From Gammaproteobacteria bacterium (GTDB lineage Bacteria; Pseudomonadota; Gammaproteobacteria; Eutrophobiales; Eutrophobiaceae), in assembly GCA_028819495.1 (NCBI GenBank), contig JAPPLI010000030.1, positions 1 to 48,929 on the forward strand: a DNA stretch of 48,929 bases, written 5' to 3'. The notes beneath the pieces were generated by a model. That model was not told the origin of the DNA and made no database searches. It saw only the letters and a program-made list of their open reading frames with translations. Positions 42,338-48,887 of this stretch are shown piece by piece (position 1 is the stretch's first letter; each line of letters starts with the position of its first letter). A program made the translations under genes and the position numbers.

Positions 42338-43546
42338 ATGAGGATTTCTGAAACCATCTATCTGGACCACCAGGCGACGACACCCGTCGCTCAACGAGTT
42401 TTGGACCGGATGTTGCCATATTTCAGGGAAGCCTTTGGCAACCCCCATTCGGCAGACCATACACTCGGTTGGAATAGTTCTCTTGCCGTGGAACAAGCGG
42501 CAGCGCAAGTTACAGGTTTGATTGGAGCCGACCCCGATGAGATCATTTTCACATCAGGCGCCACTGAAGCGAACAACATGGCCCTGCTTGGACTTGCCCG
42601 TCGCGTCCGTTCTATAAGCAGGAGGAGACGATTTATCCTCAGCGAGATTGAGCACAAGTGCGTACTCACAGCCGAACGAGCAATATCCGACCAACATGGT
42701 CTTCCCGTAGACCATCTACCCGTGGACCAGGAAGGCCGAATCCTGTTGGCGTCACTGGAAAATGCCTTGAATGATGATGTACTCGCTGTTTCCATCATGG
42801 CGGTAAATAATGAAATCGGCACAATTCAGGACATCCAAAAAATTTCAGAACACGCCAGGAATGCAGGCGCCATATTTCATTGCGACGCTGCCCAAGCCCC
42901 CATTTCCATGGACCTACGGGGAATTGCTGAGCATGTGGACATGTTGAGTCTTTCCGCCCACAAGATGTACGGACCAAAGGGCATCGGCGCGCTCTACGTC
43001 AGCCGGGAGTTGCAGGATCGCGTGGAACCGCTTATCTATGGCGGCGGTCAACAAGGCGGGTTGCGTTCAGGCACCGTCCCTACGGCCTTGTGCGTAGGCA
43101 TGGGCACAGCCGCTGAACTTCTAAGTGGCGATGAGGCAATGCAAAAACGTGCCCTCCTGCGTCAACGACGGGACCGCTTTCTCGAAAAATTATCGGACTT
43201 GCCGTGGTCCATCCGCTTGAACGGCCCCTCCGAAGAATCCCGCCATCCCGGCAATGCCAATATCTGCTTCGAAGGTTTCTTTGCCCAGGATATCCTGCAA
43301 GTGCTTCAACCCCATCTTGCCGCTTCTACCGGGGCGGCTTGCACGTCTGGTATCCCCGAACTTTCCCACGTTCTCAAAGCTATAGGCCTATCCCCTGAAG
43401 ATGCCGAAGCATCCATCCGTTTCAGTCTCGGCTTTGATACCACAGATACAGATATTGATGATGCGGTAAACTTGATAGACAATGCACTTGGTAAGCTTTC
43501 AAATAACGGGCTTTTCAGTGACAAGGTATACAGGGCTGTTGGATAG
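42338..43546 (+). CDS. sspA: Cysteine desulfurase, SspA/DndA/IscS-like
   Basis: 402 residues from the ATG at 42338; a TTG three codons earlier is also in frame. NifS/IscS family: YLDHQATTP N-terminus, PLP-binding Lys209 (SLSAHKMYGPKG), catalytic Cys335 (STGAACTSGIPELS) and GGGQQGGLRSGT. It takes sulfur from L-cysteine as a persulfide and passes it to SspD. Its position back to back with sspBCD, away from any isc or suf genes, supports a dedicated role in DNA phosphorothioation, as for DndA and SspA. The aspartic protease gene follows after 3 nt. Assignment to the system rests on context since the family also serves Fe-S cluster assembly. Confidence 0.9.
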   Translation: MRISETIYLDHQATTPVAQRVLDRMLPYFREAFGNPHSADHTLGWNSSLAVEQAAAQVTGLIGADPDEIIFTSGATEANNMALLGLARRVRSISRRRRFILSEIEHKCVLTAERAISDQHGLPVDHLPVDQEGRILLASLENALNDDVLAVSIMAVNNEIGTIQDIQKISEHARNAGAIFHCDAAQAPISMDLRGIAEHVDMLSLSAHKMYGPKGIGALYVSRELQDRVEPLIYGGGQQGGLRSGTVPTALCVGMGTAAELLSGDEAMQKRALLRQRRDRFLEKLSDLPWSIRLNGPSEESRHPGNANICFEGFFAQDILQVLQPHLAASTGAACTSGIPELSHVLKAIGLSPEDAEASIRFSLGFDTTDTDIDDAVNLIDNALGKLSNNGLFSDKVYRAVG

Positions 43547-43549
43547 AAT

Positions 43550-43972
43550 ATGGGACAAATCTTCACAGAAATTGAGTTAAGTAACCCTCGCGAGCAAGAA
43601 TTGACGCCGATCAGGGTGAGCGCACTGGCTGATACCGGGGCATTGTGGCTGTGCATTCCCGAGCATATCGCGCTTCAGCTTAATCTTGCAACTGAGTCCA
43701 TGCGTGAAGTTTCGGTGGCGGATGGTCGGAGTATGAAGGTGCCTTATGTCGGGCCGATCAAGGTTACGTTCGGGGACCGTTTCTGTTATGTCGGAGCGCT
43801 GGTATTGGGTGACGAGGTATTGCTTGGCGCAGTGCCGATGGAAGATATGGATCTGGTTATCAATCCCGGGCGTAGAGAGGTCACTGTTGACCCGGCGAGT
43901 CCGAATATTCCTCATGGTCGAGTCAAGTTCTATGGTCCAGAATGGCCCAATATGACAGCTATACGCCATTAA
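43550..43972 (+). CDS. Retropepsin-like (clan AA) aspartic protease
   Basis: 140 residues, the usual length. The active-site motif is ALADTGALWLCIPE (Asp28-Thr-Gly), and the C-terminal LLGAVPMEDMDLVINP is the hydrophobic-hydrophobic-Gly and flap-distal part of the fold. Such single-domain proteases work as homodimers, each chain giving one Asp. Function of bacterial members is mostly unknown. The start lies 3 nt after the sspA stop, so the two genes are almost surely co-transcribed and perhaps translationally coupled. No link between this protease family and phosphorothioation is known to me. The next gene, glyoxalase, has its own ribosome binding site 21 nt on. Confidence 0.85.
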   Translation: MGQIFTEIELSNPREQELTPIRVSALADTGALWLCIPEHIALQLNLATESMREVSVADGRSMKVPYVGPIKVTFGDRFCYVGALVLGDEVLLGAVPMEDMDLVINPGRREVTVDPASPNIPHGRVKFYGPEWPNMTAIRH

Positions 43973-43993
43973 TCTTACTGAAGGAGAAAACCA

Positions 43994-44440
43994 ATGCGAT
44001 ATCTACACACCATGCTCCGGGTCTCGAACCTGGATGAGAGTCTGTCTTTCTTCTGCGGCATCATGGGCATGCAGGAAGTGAAACGGATGGAAAGCGAGCA
44101 GGGACGTTTTACCCTGGTGTTCCTGGCGGCGTCCGGTGACGCGGAAGAGGCGAAAGACATGAAAATGCCGGCGCCGGTGCTGGAGTTGACCTATAACTGG
44201 GACTCGGAGGAGTACACCGGCGGGCGTAATTTCGGCCACGTCGCCTTTGAGGTGGACGATATTTATGATACCTGTCAGAAGATTTCGGACAGTGGGATCA
44301 CCATCAACCGTCCGCCGCGGGACGGGTACATGGCGTTTTTGCGCACGCCGGATAACGTCTCTATCGAGTTATTGCAGAAGGGGGAGGCGCAGGCGCCGCA
44401 GGAGCCTTGGGCGTCGGCAGAGAATGTGGGGGTCTGGTAG
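43994..44440 (+). CDS. gloA: Glyoxalase I (lactoylglutathione lyase)
   Basis: 148 residues. The four metal ligands of glyoxalase I are visible: His5 (YLHTMLRV), Glu64 (LELTYNW), His82 (GHVAFEVDD) and Glu125 (VSIELLQ). It turns the glutathione hemithioacetal of methylglyoxal into S-lactoylglutathione. Slightly longer than the common 135-residue bacterial form because of a C-terminal tail ([16 protein letters not shown]). Preceded by AAGGAG. Higher G/C content than the defence genes marks the return to core-like DNA. Confidence 0.95.
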   Translation: MRYLHTMLRVSNLDESLSFFCGIMGMQEVKRMESEQGRFTLVFLAASGDAEEAKDMKMPAPVLELTYNWDSEEYTGGRNFGHVAFEVDDIYDTCQKISDSGITINRPPRDGYMAFLRTPDNVSIELLQKGEAQAPQEPWASAENVGVW

Positions 44441-44453
44441 TTCGTCGTACCAG

Positions 44454-44487
44454 AACAGGGGACGCTCAGGTGAATTCTGTCCCCGGA
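44454..44487. repeat. Degenerate GGGGAC-type hairpin between convergent genes
   Basis: CAGGGGAC and GTCCCCGG bracket GCTCAGGTGAATTCT; a worn copy of the GGGGACGGAC family, placed between gloA and the aminopeptidase gene. Confidence 0.5.
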
Positions 44488-44496
44488 CAGGTTCAG

Positions 44497-45987
44497 TTAT
44501 TTCATTATTTTCTGGTCCAGTAACAGGTTCAGCGTAAAGCGCACCCCAAAGCCCGTGGTGTCGGTGGGGATGTGGGCCAGACCACCCTTGTTGTTGCCGG
44601 CGGAGAGGTCCACGTGTATCCACGGGCAGTCGTGCTTGACGAAGCGTTGCAGGAAACGCGCCCCGAGGATGTGGTCCACGCCGGGGTCGCTGCTGCACTG
44701 CTTGACGTCGGCGAATTTGCTCTCCAGTGCCTCGTCATAGTCTTCGTCCATGGGGAACGGCCACACCCGTTCTCCGCTCTGCACCCCCGCCTTGACCATG
44801 ACGGGTAGAAAGTCGGCCTTGTTGGTGAAAACTCCGCTGTACGCCTTGCCGATGGCATAGACGCAGGCGCCGGTCAGGGTGGCATAGTCGATAATCAGTT
44901 TCGGTTTGTTACGCGAGGCGAGCGCCAGGGTGTCCGCCAGCACCATCCTGCCTTCGGCATCGGTGTGCACGATCTCGATGGTGGTGCCGTCAAGTGCGGT
45001 CACGATATCGCCGGGGTTGTAGGCATCGGGCCCGATGTGGTTGGTGCAGATCGCCAGCCAGCATTCAACGGGGAATGGCGCCTTGAGCCGGGTCAGGGCC
45101 GTTAACGTTCCCAGCGCCACCGCGCTGCCTTCCATGTCCTCGTGCATGCCCATCATGTAGTTGTGGGGTTTCAGGTTGACGCCGCCGGTGTCGAAACAGA
45201 TGCCCTTGCCCACCAGGGCCAGGGTGTCCGTGGTTTCCGGTTCCTCCGGCGCATAACGCAGGCGCAGGATACCGCCATCCTTCTGCGGGCTGCCCTGGGC
45301 CACGGCCAGGAACGCGCCGGCCTTTCTCTTCTCCAGTTGGGCGATGCTGAAGAACTGGCTTTTCCAGCCGTACTCTTTGGCCAGGGCGGCGATGCGCTTG
45401 CGGTACAGGGCCGGGGTGAGTTCGTTCTGGGGCAGGGCGGTCAGGTAGCGGGCCAGGGCATTGCCCTCGTCTTCGGCATAACTGCGGGCGAACCCATATT
45501 TTTCCGGCACGCCGTACAGGTGGATTTGCTCAAGCCTGGCGCGGTCTTTACGCTTTTTGCGGAAATCAGGCATTTCCGCATCGGCAGCCAATACTGCCGC
45601 CAGCAGGGTTTCCGCCACCCGCGCCGATTTCTTCGCGGAAAAGCCGATGACCGCGATGCCGAGTTCCTTCGCCTGGTAGTCCTGGTGGCCTTCCGCCATT
45701 TTGTGCGCCAGGGTGAGCAGTTCGAACGCGGACAGGTCGGGTTTGATGGTGGACAGGACGACTCGCCCGGCTTTCTCATTGGGGAGATCGGTCAGCAGCG
45801 GCGGCGTGTCGTCATCGCCGTCTTTCCGGAGCCGCTTATGGCGTTTTTGCAGGACGTCGCTATAGGGAAAGGACGGCCAGCCCTCCTTTGTTCCCGGTTG
45901 CTTTACGGCGATGATCCAGTGCTCCAGGGCATCGAACCGGGCCGTGTCCGGCAGGTCTGCGGATTGTTGCAGTTGCGCCTGTTTCAT
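44497..45987 (-). CDS. M17 leucyl aminopeptidase family protein
   Basis: 496 residues. The two-metal site and catalytic residues are readable: Lys261 and Asp266 (GKGICFDTGG), Lys273 (NLKPH), Asp284 (HEDMEGSA), Asp343, Glu345 and Arg347 (HTDAEGRM). The nearly invariant Asn of the NTDAEGR signature is His341 here, a conservative oddity. It releases N-terminal amino acids from peptides in the cytoplasm. The N-terminal macro-like domain (1-180) is less conserved, as is normal. No ribosome binding site is evident; a promoter whose start would fall 1-3 nt before the ATG suggests a leaderless transcript. Confidence 0.93.
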   Translation of the reverse strand: MKQAQLQQSADLPDTARFDALEHWIIAVKQPGTKEGWPSFPYSDVLQKRHKRLRKDGDDDTPPLLTDLPNEKAGRVVLSTIKPDLSAFELLTLAHKMAEGHQDYQAKELGIAVIGFSAKKSARVAETLLAAVLAADAEMPDFRKKRKDRARLEQIHLYGVPEKYGFARSYAEDEGNALARYLTALPQNELTPALYRKRIAALAKEYGWKSQFFSIAQLEKRKAGAFLAVAQGSPQKDGGILRLRYAPEEPETTDTLALVGKGICFDTGGVNLKPHNYMMGMHEDMEGSAVALGTLTALTRLKAPFPVECWLAICTNHIGPDAYNPGDIVTALDGTTIEIVHTDAEGRMVLADTLALASRNKPKLIIDYATLTGACVYAIGKAYSGVFTNKADFLPVMVKAGVQSGERVWPFPMDEDYDEALESKFADVKQCSSDPGVDHILGARFLQRFVKHDCPWIHVDLSAGNNKGGLAHIPTDTTGFGVRFTLNLLLDQKIMK

Positions 45988-45995
45988 GGCTTGAC

Positions 45996-46023
45996 AATAT
46001 ATCAGGAACCCTTGGACTGTCTA
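45996..46023 (-). promoter_or_regulatory. Candidate promoter of the aminopeptidase gene
   Basis: On the minus strand, TAGACA (46018-46023), 16-nt spacer and TATATT (45996-46001), with the ATG only 8 nt after the -10 box. Overlaps the divergent promoter at 46012-46040. Confidence 0.35.
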
Positions 46024-46040
46024 CCCTGATCGGTTATACT
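46012..46040 (+). promoter_or_regulatory. Sigma70-type promoter of the small gene at 46134
   Basis: TTGGAC (46012-46017), 17-nt spacer, TATACT (46035-46040). The predicted ~85-nt leader contains nested hairpins. Confidence 0.6.
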
Positions 46041-46055
46041 TTGTAGTGAGTAAAC

Positions 46056-46102
46056 GGGCGACCCGGATTTTTCCGGGTCACCCGGATAATTGCGGGTCGT
46101 CT
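46056..46102 (+). promoter_or_regulatory. Structured 5' leader with nested hairpins
   Basis: GACCCGGA-TTT-TCCGGGTC forms a strong hairpin, next to ACCCGGATAATTGCGGGT, and outer CGACCCG/CGGGTCG arms can pair as an alternative. Such mutually exclusive pairings are usual in regulated leaders, though repeated GACCCGG units could also explain them. No known riboswitch class recognised. Confidence 0.4.
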
Positions 46103-46133
46103 ACCCCTGAAACCCAATCTTGAGGTAGCGATC

Positions 46134-46505
46134 ATGAGCGTAGATTATCAACTCATTGCTGGTATTGACTCTGCTCACAGGGCAGAGAAAAATGAAGATG
46201 GCTGGTACACGTTAGTCAGGGACGGCGAAGTCGACCGTGGTGACCTGGTTACCGACAAGTACCGGGGCCTGACCTTCGAGGTCACGGGCTTTGGTGCTCC
46301 CTTCTACGTTGCCGAGATCCGTATCGAGGATGCGGAGGAAGGTTATTACTCCTCTGTCGTTATTGACTACCACGAGGCGGTCAATAATTTCGACAGTTTC
46401 GAGAAAATAACAGTCTGCCTGGCATTCCTGGAACCGGTGCGTCAGCTTCGCAGCGTCCAACGGCAACGCGACATGCCCGTCGCGCTTGCAGCAGGTTGGA
46501 GCTGA
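46134..46505 (+). CDS. Hypothetical protein with its own promoter and terminator
   Basis: 123 residues, acidic, no signal peptide or membrane segment, rich in beta-forming sequence (GLTFEVTGFGAPFYVAEIRIEDAEEGYYSSVVIDYHE). No family recognised. The start follows TTGAGGTAG. The transcript appears complete by itself: sigma70 promoter 94 nt upstream, structured leader, and a clean rho-independent terminator 8 nt after the stop codon. This makes it a real, separately regulated gene. Confidence 0.75.
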   Translation: MSVDYQLIAGIDSAHRAEKNEDGWYTLVRDGEVDRGDLVTDKYRGLTFEVTGFGAPFYVAEIRIEDAEEGYYSSVVIDYHEAVNNFDSFEKITVCLAFLEPVRQLRSVQRQRDMPVALAAGWS

Positions 46506-46512
46506 CCGGCGG

Positions 46513-46541
46513 AAAAGGCGATCTTGCGGTCGCCTTTTTTT
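46513..46541 (+). terminator. Rho-independent terminator
   Basis: Stem AAAAGGCGA/TCGCCTTTT with loop TCTTGCGG, running into a 7-nt T-run (46535-46541). Confidence 0.9.
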
Positions 46542-46581
46542 ATGCTGGTTGCGTTGTTTTTACGGTATTATTTCAATTGGT

Positions 46582-46650
46582 GGGGTCAGAGTAAAACTCG
46601 CAAACTCAAGGGCCGGAATAAAATCTGTGCGGGAGTTTTACTCTGACCCC
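46582..46650. repeat. GGGGTCAGAGTAAAA inverted-repeat element
   Basis: 69 bp. Arms GGGGTCAGAGTAAAACTC and GAGTTTTACTCTGACCCC (18 bp, perfect) with a GCAAACTCAAGGGCCGG core. Third site of the family in the window, 9 nt before a second palindrome. Confidence 0.85.
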
Positions 46651-46658
46651 GGCAATTC

Positions 46659-46683
46659 GGGGGCAGACCTCAGGTCTGTCCCC
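46659..46683. repeat. 25-bp palindrome, GGGGACAGAC family
   Basis: GGGGGCAGACCT-C-AGGTCTGTCCCC, 12-bp arms with one G-G mismatch pair, located 24 nt before the TrbM-family start. Confidence 0.75.
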
Positions 46684-46706
46684 ATTATCAAAAAGGAGAA
46701 CCGGAA

Positions 46707-47039
46707 ATGAAACGGATATGTTACATGGTGTTATTGTTGTCGATCCTCGGCCAGGGACAGGCGGTTTCCGCCGCCGGCCTTCTCACGGGCGTTACGCGCC
46801 TGTCCTGCGAAGCCCTGCTGTGCCTGTCGTCGCCAGCGCGTCCGGCGGCCTGCAACCCGGCGCTGTCTTATTATTTCGGCATCAAGAAGTTCACTTGGCC
46901 CGCGACATTTGCGGCGCGGTTGAGGTTCCTGAACAAGTGCCCGACGGGCTCGCCGGGACTGGCCCGGGAAGTGGCGAAGGGGGCGCCGCGCAAGTGGGAG
47001 GGGGCGTCGGGGACAGACCCCGGGTCTGTTCACCGTTAA
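46707..47039 (+). CDS. TrbM/KikA family conjugal transfer protein, shortened
   Basis: 110 residues. Signal peptide MKRICYMVLLLSILGQGQAVSA, then the TrbM core: AAGLLTGVTRLSCEALLCLSS and CNPALSYYFGIKKFTWPATFAARLRFLNKCP, with paired cysteines for periplasmic disulfides. TrbM proteins assist mating-pair formation in IncP-type conjugation. Preceded by AAGGAG. The C-terminus (GTDPGSVHR) is encoded by a GGGGACAGAC-type repeat, so the ancestral tail has been replaced; full-length relatives are longer. No other mating-pair genes are present on this strand. Confidence 0.8.
   Translation: MKRICYMVLLLSILGQGQAVSAAGLLTGVTRLSCEALLCLSSPARPAACNPALSYYFGIKKFTWPATFAARLRFLNKCPTGSPGLAREVAKGAPRKWEGASGTDPGSVHR
47006..47032. 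repeat. GGGGACAGAC-type repeat inside the TrbM gene end
   Basis: GGGGACAGACCC and GGGTCTGTTC form an imperfect palindrome that supplies the last codons and precedes the stop codon of the TrbM-family gene. Confidence 0.65.
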
Positions 47040-47042
47040 TAA

Positions 47043-47098
47043 AGAATCGCCTTTGGCGATTGCTTAACTGACTGGATTCCCGCTTTCGCGGGAATGAC
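47043..47098. repeat. ATTCC-type element overlapping the coupling-protein gene end
   Basis: Hairpin AATCGCC-TTT-GGCGATT, then ACTGGATTCCCGC...GCGGGAATGACG containing the exact dRS3-like ATTCCC-GCTTTCGC-GGGAAT. Its right half is read by the coupling-protein gene as its last codons (RHSRESGNPVS). Confidence 0.8.
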
Positions 47099-48758
47099 GA
47101 GGATGGTCCAGGTAGATGGGATCCACGGCCACCCATGAGGTGTGGACGATCTCCGCCAGGCGGCCCGGCATCTTTGCCATGGCCACTCTGGAGGGCAGCA
47201 TCATCAGGGTGTTCGGGTGGATGTAGTACACGTCTTCCTGGGTTATGAGGTTCCTGTCGGCGTAGACTTCGCCGCCGGCCCTGTTGATGTCCACGTTCAT
47301 GCGGTAGCGGCTGGCCTGTTTCGTGCCGCTCTGCCGGGCCGCGTAGTCGGCGGTCTCGAAGTCGTTGGGTTGGTAGTACAGGGACATCTTGCAGTTGTTC
47401 TCTACGCTGAACTCCAGGGCCTCGACGTTGACCAGGCGCTTGTTGACGGATTTCAGGTCGCCCAGGCTCTGGTAGGCGATGGCGAGGTGGCAATCGAACC
47501 CGGTGATGGTCGCCAGCATGTCGCCCAGGATGTCGGTGGCGAGGAACTTGACCTCGTCCAGTCCGATGAACAGGTGACTTGAGCGCTCCCGGCGCCGGTA
47601 CATGCGCGTCGCCGCCTGCAGCAGGCATAGCAGGAACACCTGAGTGGCGCGTTTCACCACCGGGTCGGTGGCGGACGAGCGCACGTAGAGCACCGCGTTC
47701 TCGCGCAGCACGCGCTCGATATCCACCCCCTTGCTGCGTCCCGGTTTCAACGCGGACAACGCCAGCATCTCCCGGGTCAGGTTGGTGACGGTGGGCGGGG
47801 GTTTGGCTGCGTCCCTGAGGAGCTTCGGCAGGTCGATCAGTTCCCTGCTCCACTTGTCGAACACCGATTCCAGGAACTCGCGTTCGCCGATTTTGTAGAA
47901 GTCCGCGGTGTCGCCCCGTTCGGAGAGGTTGTAGGCGTGCATCAGCCGGGTTTTTATCTCCCGGTCGGTGCCGGTCCTGAACGGCGACCATTTGCCCGGC
48001 AGTTCGCCGTTGAAATCCACGGTCACCAGGCGCCTGCCGGTGTCCTCGCAGGCCTTGCGCATGATGCCCAGCGCGTGCTGGTCCGGCTTGATGTCGAAAA
48101 AGACCGTGCAGAACCCCCGGCGCACGGACTGGTCCAGTTGCACCCCGAACAGGATGCCCTTGCCGGTCTGGGTGGCGCCTACCATGCGCTGGTTCCAGGT
48201 CTTCCAGTCCTCCACCGGGACATACATGGGGGTATTGTCTTCCCGCAGACCGATGAATATTCGCCCGGCCCGGTAATGCTTTTCGGGCCGGAACTGCTTT
48301 TCCCGGAACCGGTTAGCCTCGGTGCGGATATCGGACACCTGGTCGCCCCGTTGCGATACCCGTCTGAATATGTACCAGGATGAGAAGCGCGGGTACAGGT
48401 AGCGCAGGAAAACGATCCTGCTCAGCAGTCCTGCCAGCAGGAACCCTGCCATCAGTCCCCACATCCTGCCGGCCTGGCTGATAACGACGATGTTTACGAT
48501 GTTATTGGCAGCCGTAATATCGCCGGTGGCGTTCGCGGCCAGGAACCAGAGGCACAGGGGGAAGCCGGGGAACAACAACAGCAGCAACAGCAGCAGGATC
48601 CGCCGCGCGTGCATGAGCAGGTGCTCAACGGGCGTGAGTTCCCGCTCCGATGACAGCGGCAGGAAACCGATAACGGTATTGGCATAGAGAACCGCGGCAA
48701 TGCACACCCAGAACCAGGGGTCGCTCCAGCTTGCTAACCGGGTAAGAAGATCGTCCAA
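47064..48758 (-). CDS. TraD/VirD4-type conjugative coupling protein
   Basis: 564 residues starting with TTG after AGAGGA. Three N-terminal membrane segments (about 15-33, 53-75, 90-115) precede a RecA-like ATPase: Walker A GATQTGKG (194-201), Walker B LFIGLDEVKFL (about 383-393), then AYQSLGDLKSVN. The residue after GK is Gly instead of the usual Ser/Thr. These proteins bring the relaxase-DNA complex to a type IV secretion channel. The last residues HSRESGNPVS come from a palindromic repeat, so the natural C-terminus was replaced or extended. It faces the TrbM-family gene, an arrangement that suggests fragments of a conjugative element in a rearranged state. Confidence 0.9.
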   Translation of the reverse strand: MDDLLTRLASWSDPWFWVCIAAVLYANTVIGFLPLSSERELTPVEHLLMHARRILLLLLLLLFPGFPLCLWFLAANATGDITAANNIVNIVVISQAGRMWGLMAGFLLAGLLSRIVFLRYLYPRFSSWYIFRRVSQRGDQVSDIRTEANRFREKQFRPEKHYRAGRIFIGLREDNTPMYVPVEDWKTWNQRMVGATQTGKGILFGVQLDQSVRRGFCTVFFDIKPDQHALGIMRKACEDTGRRLVTVDFNGELPGKWSPFRTGTDREIKTRLMHAYNLSERGDTADFYKIGEREFLESVFDKWSRELIDLPKLLRDAAKPPPTVTNLTREMLALSALKPGRSKGVDIERVLRENAVLYVRSSATDPVVKRATQVFLLCLLQAATRMYRRRERSSHLFIGLDEVKFLATDILGDMLATITGFDCHLAIAYQSLGDLKSVNKRLVNVEALEFSVENNCKMSLYYQPNDFETADYAARQSGTKQASRYRMNVDINRAGGEVYADRNLITQEDVYYIHPNTLMMLPSRVAMAKMPGRLAEIVHTSWVAVDPIYLDHPRHSRESGNPVS

Positions 48759-48845
48759 ATTCCTCTGAGCCGGCGCTCCGTCCGCCGGCCTCCTCCTGTT
48801 GTTTCCACCAGTCTTGAATTCTAGCAGGATATCTGGGATATTTGT

Positions 48846-48887
48846 GGGGTCAGAGTAAAAATTCTTCGAATTTCTTACTCTGACCCC
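48846..48887. repeat. GGGGTCAGAGTAAAA inverted-repeat element
   Basis: 42 bp. Arms GGGGTCAGAGTAAAAATTC and GAATTTCTTACTCTGACCCC with a short TTC centre, the shortest copy of the family in this window. After it, GGAACAGGTACGGAA and an ATG at 48917 could begin another gene cut by the window edge. Confidence 0.85.

Noticed and set aside
36992..43546. Dnd-type (double-strand) phosphorothioation
   Set aside because: DndB, DndD and DndE homologues are not seen, while a DUF4007 protein is; this favours the Ssp type.
46891..47991. 366-codon minus-strand frame
   Set aside because: Alternate frame of the coupling-protein gene running into repeats; Arg/Gly/Pro-rich without motifs.
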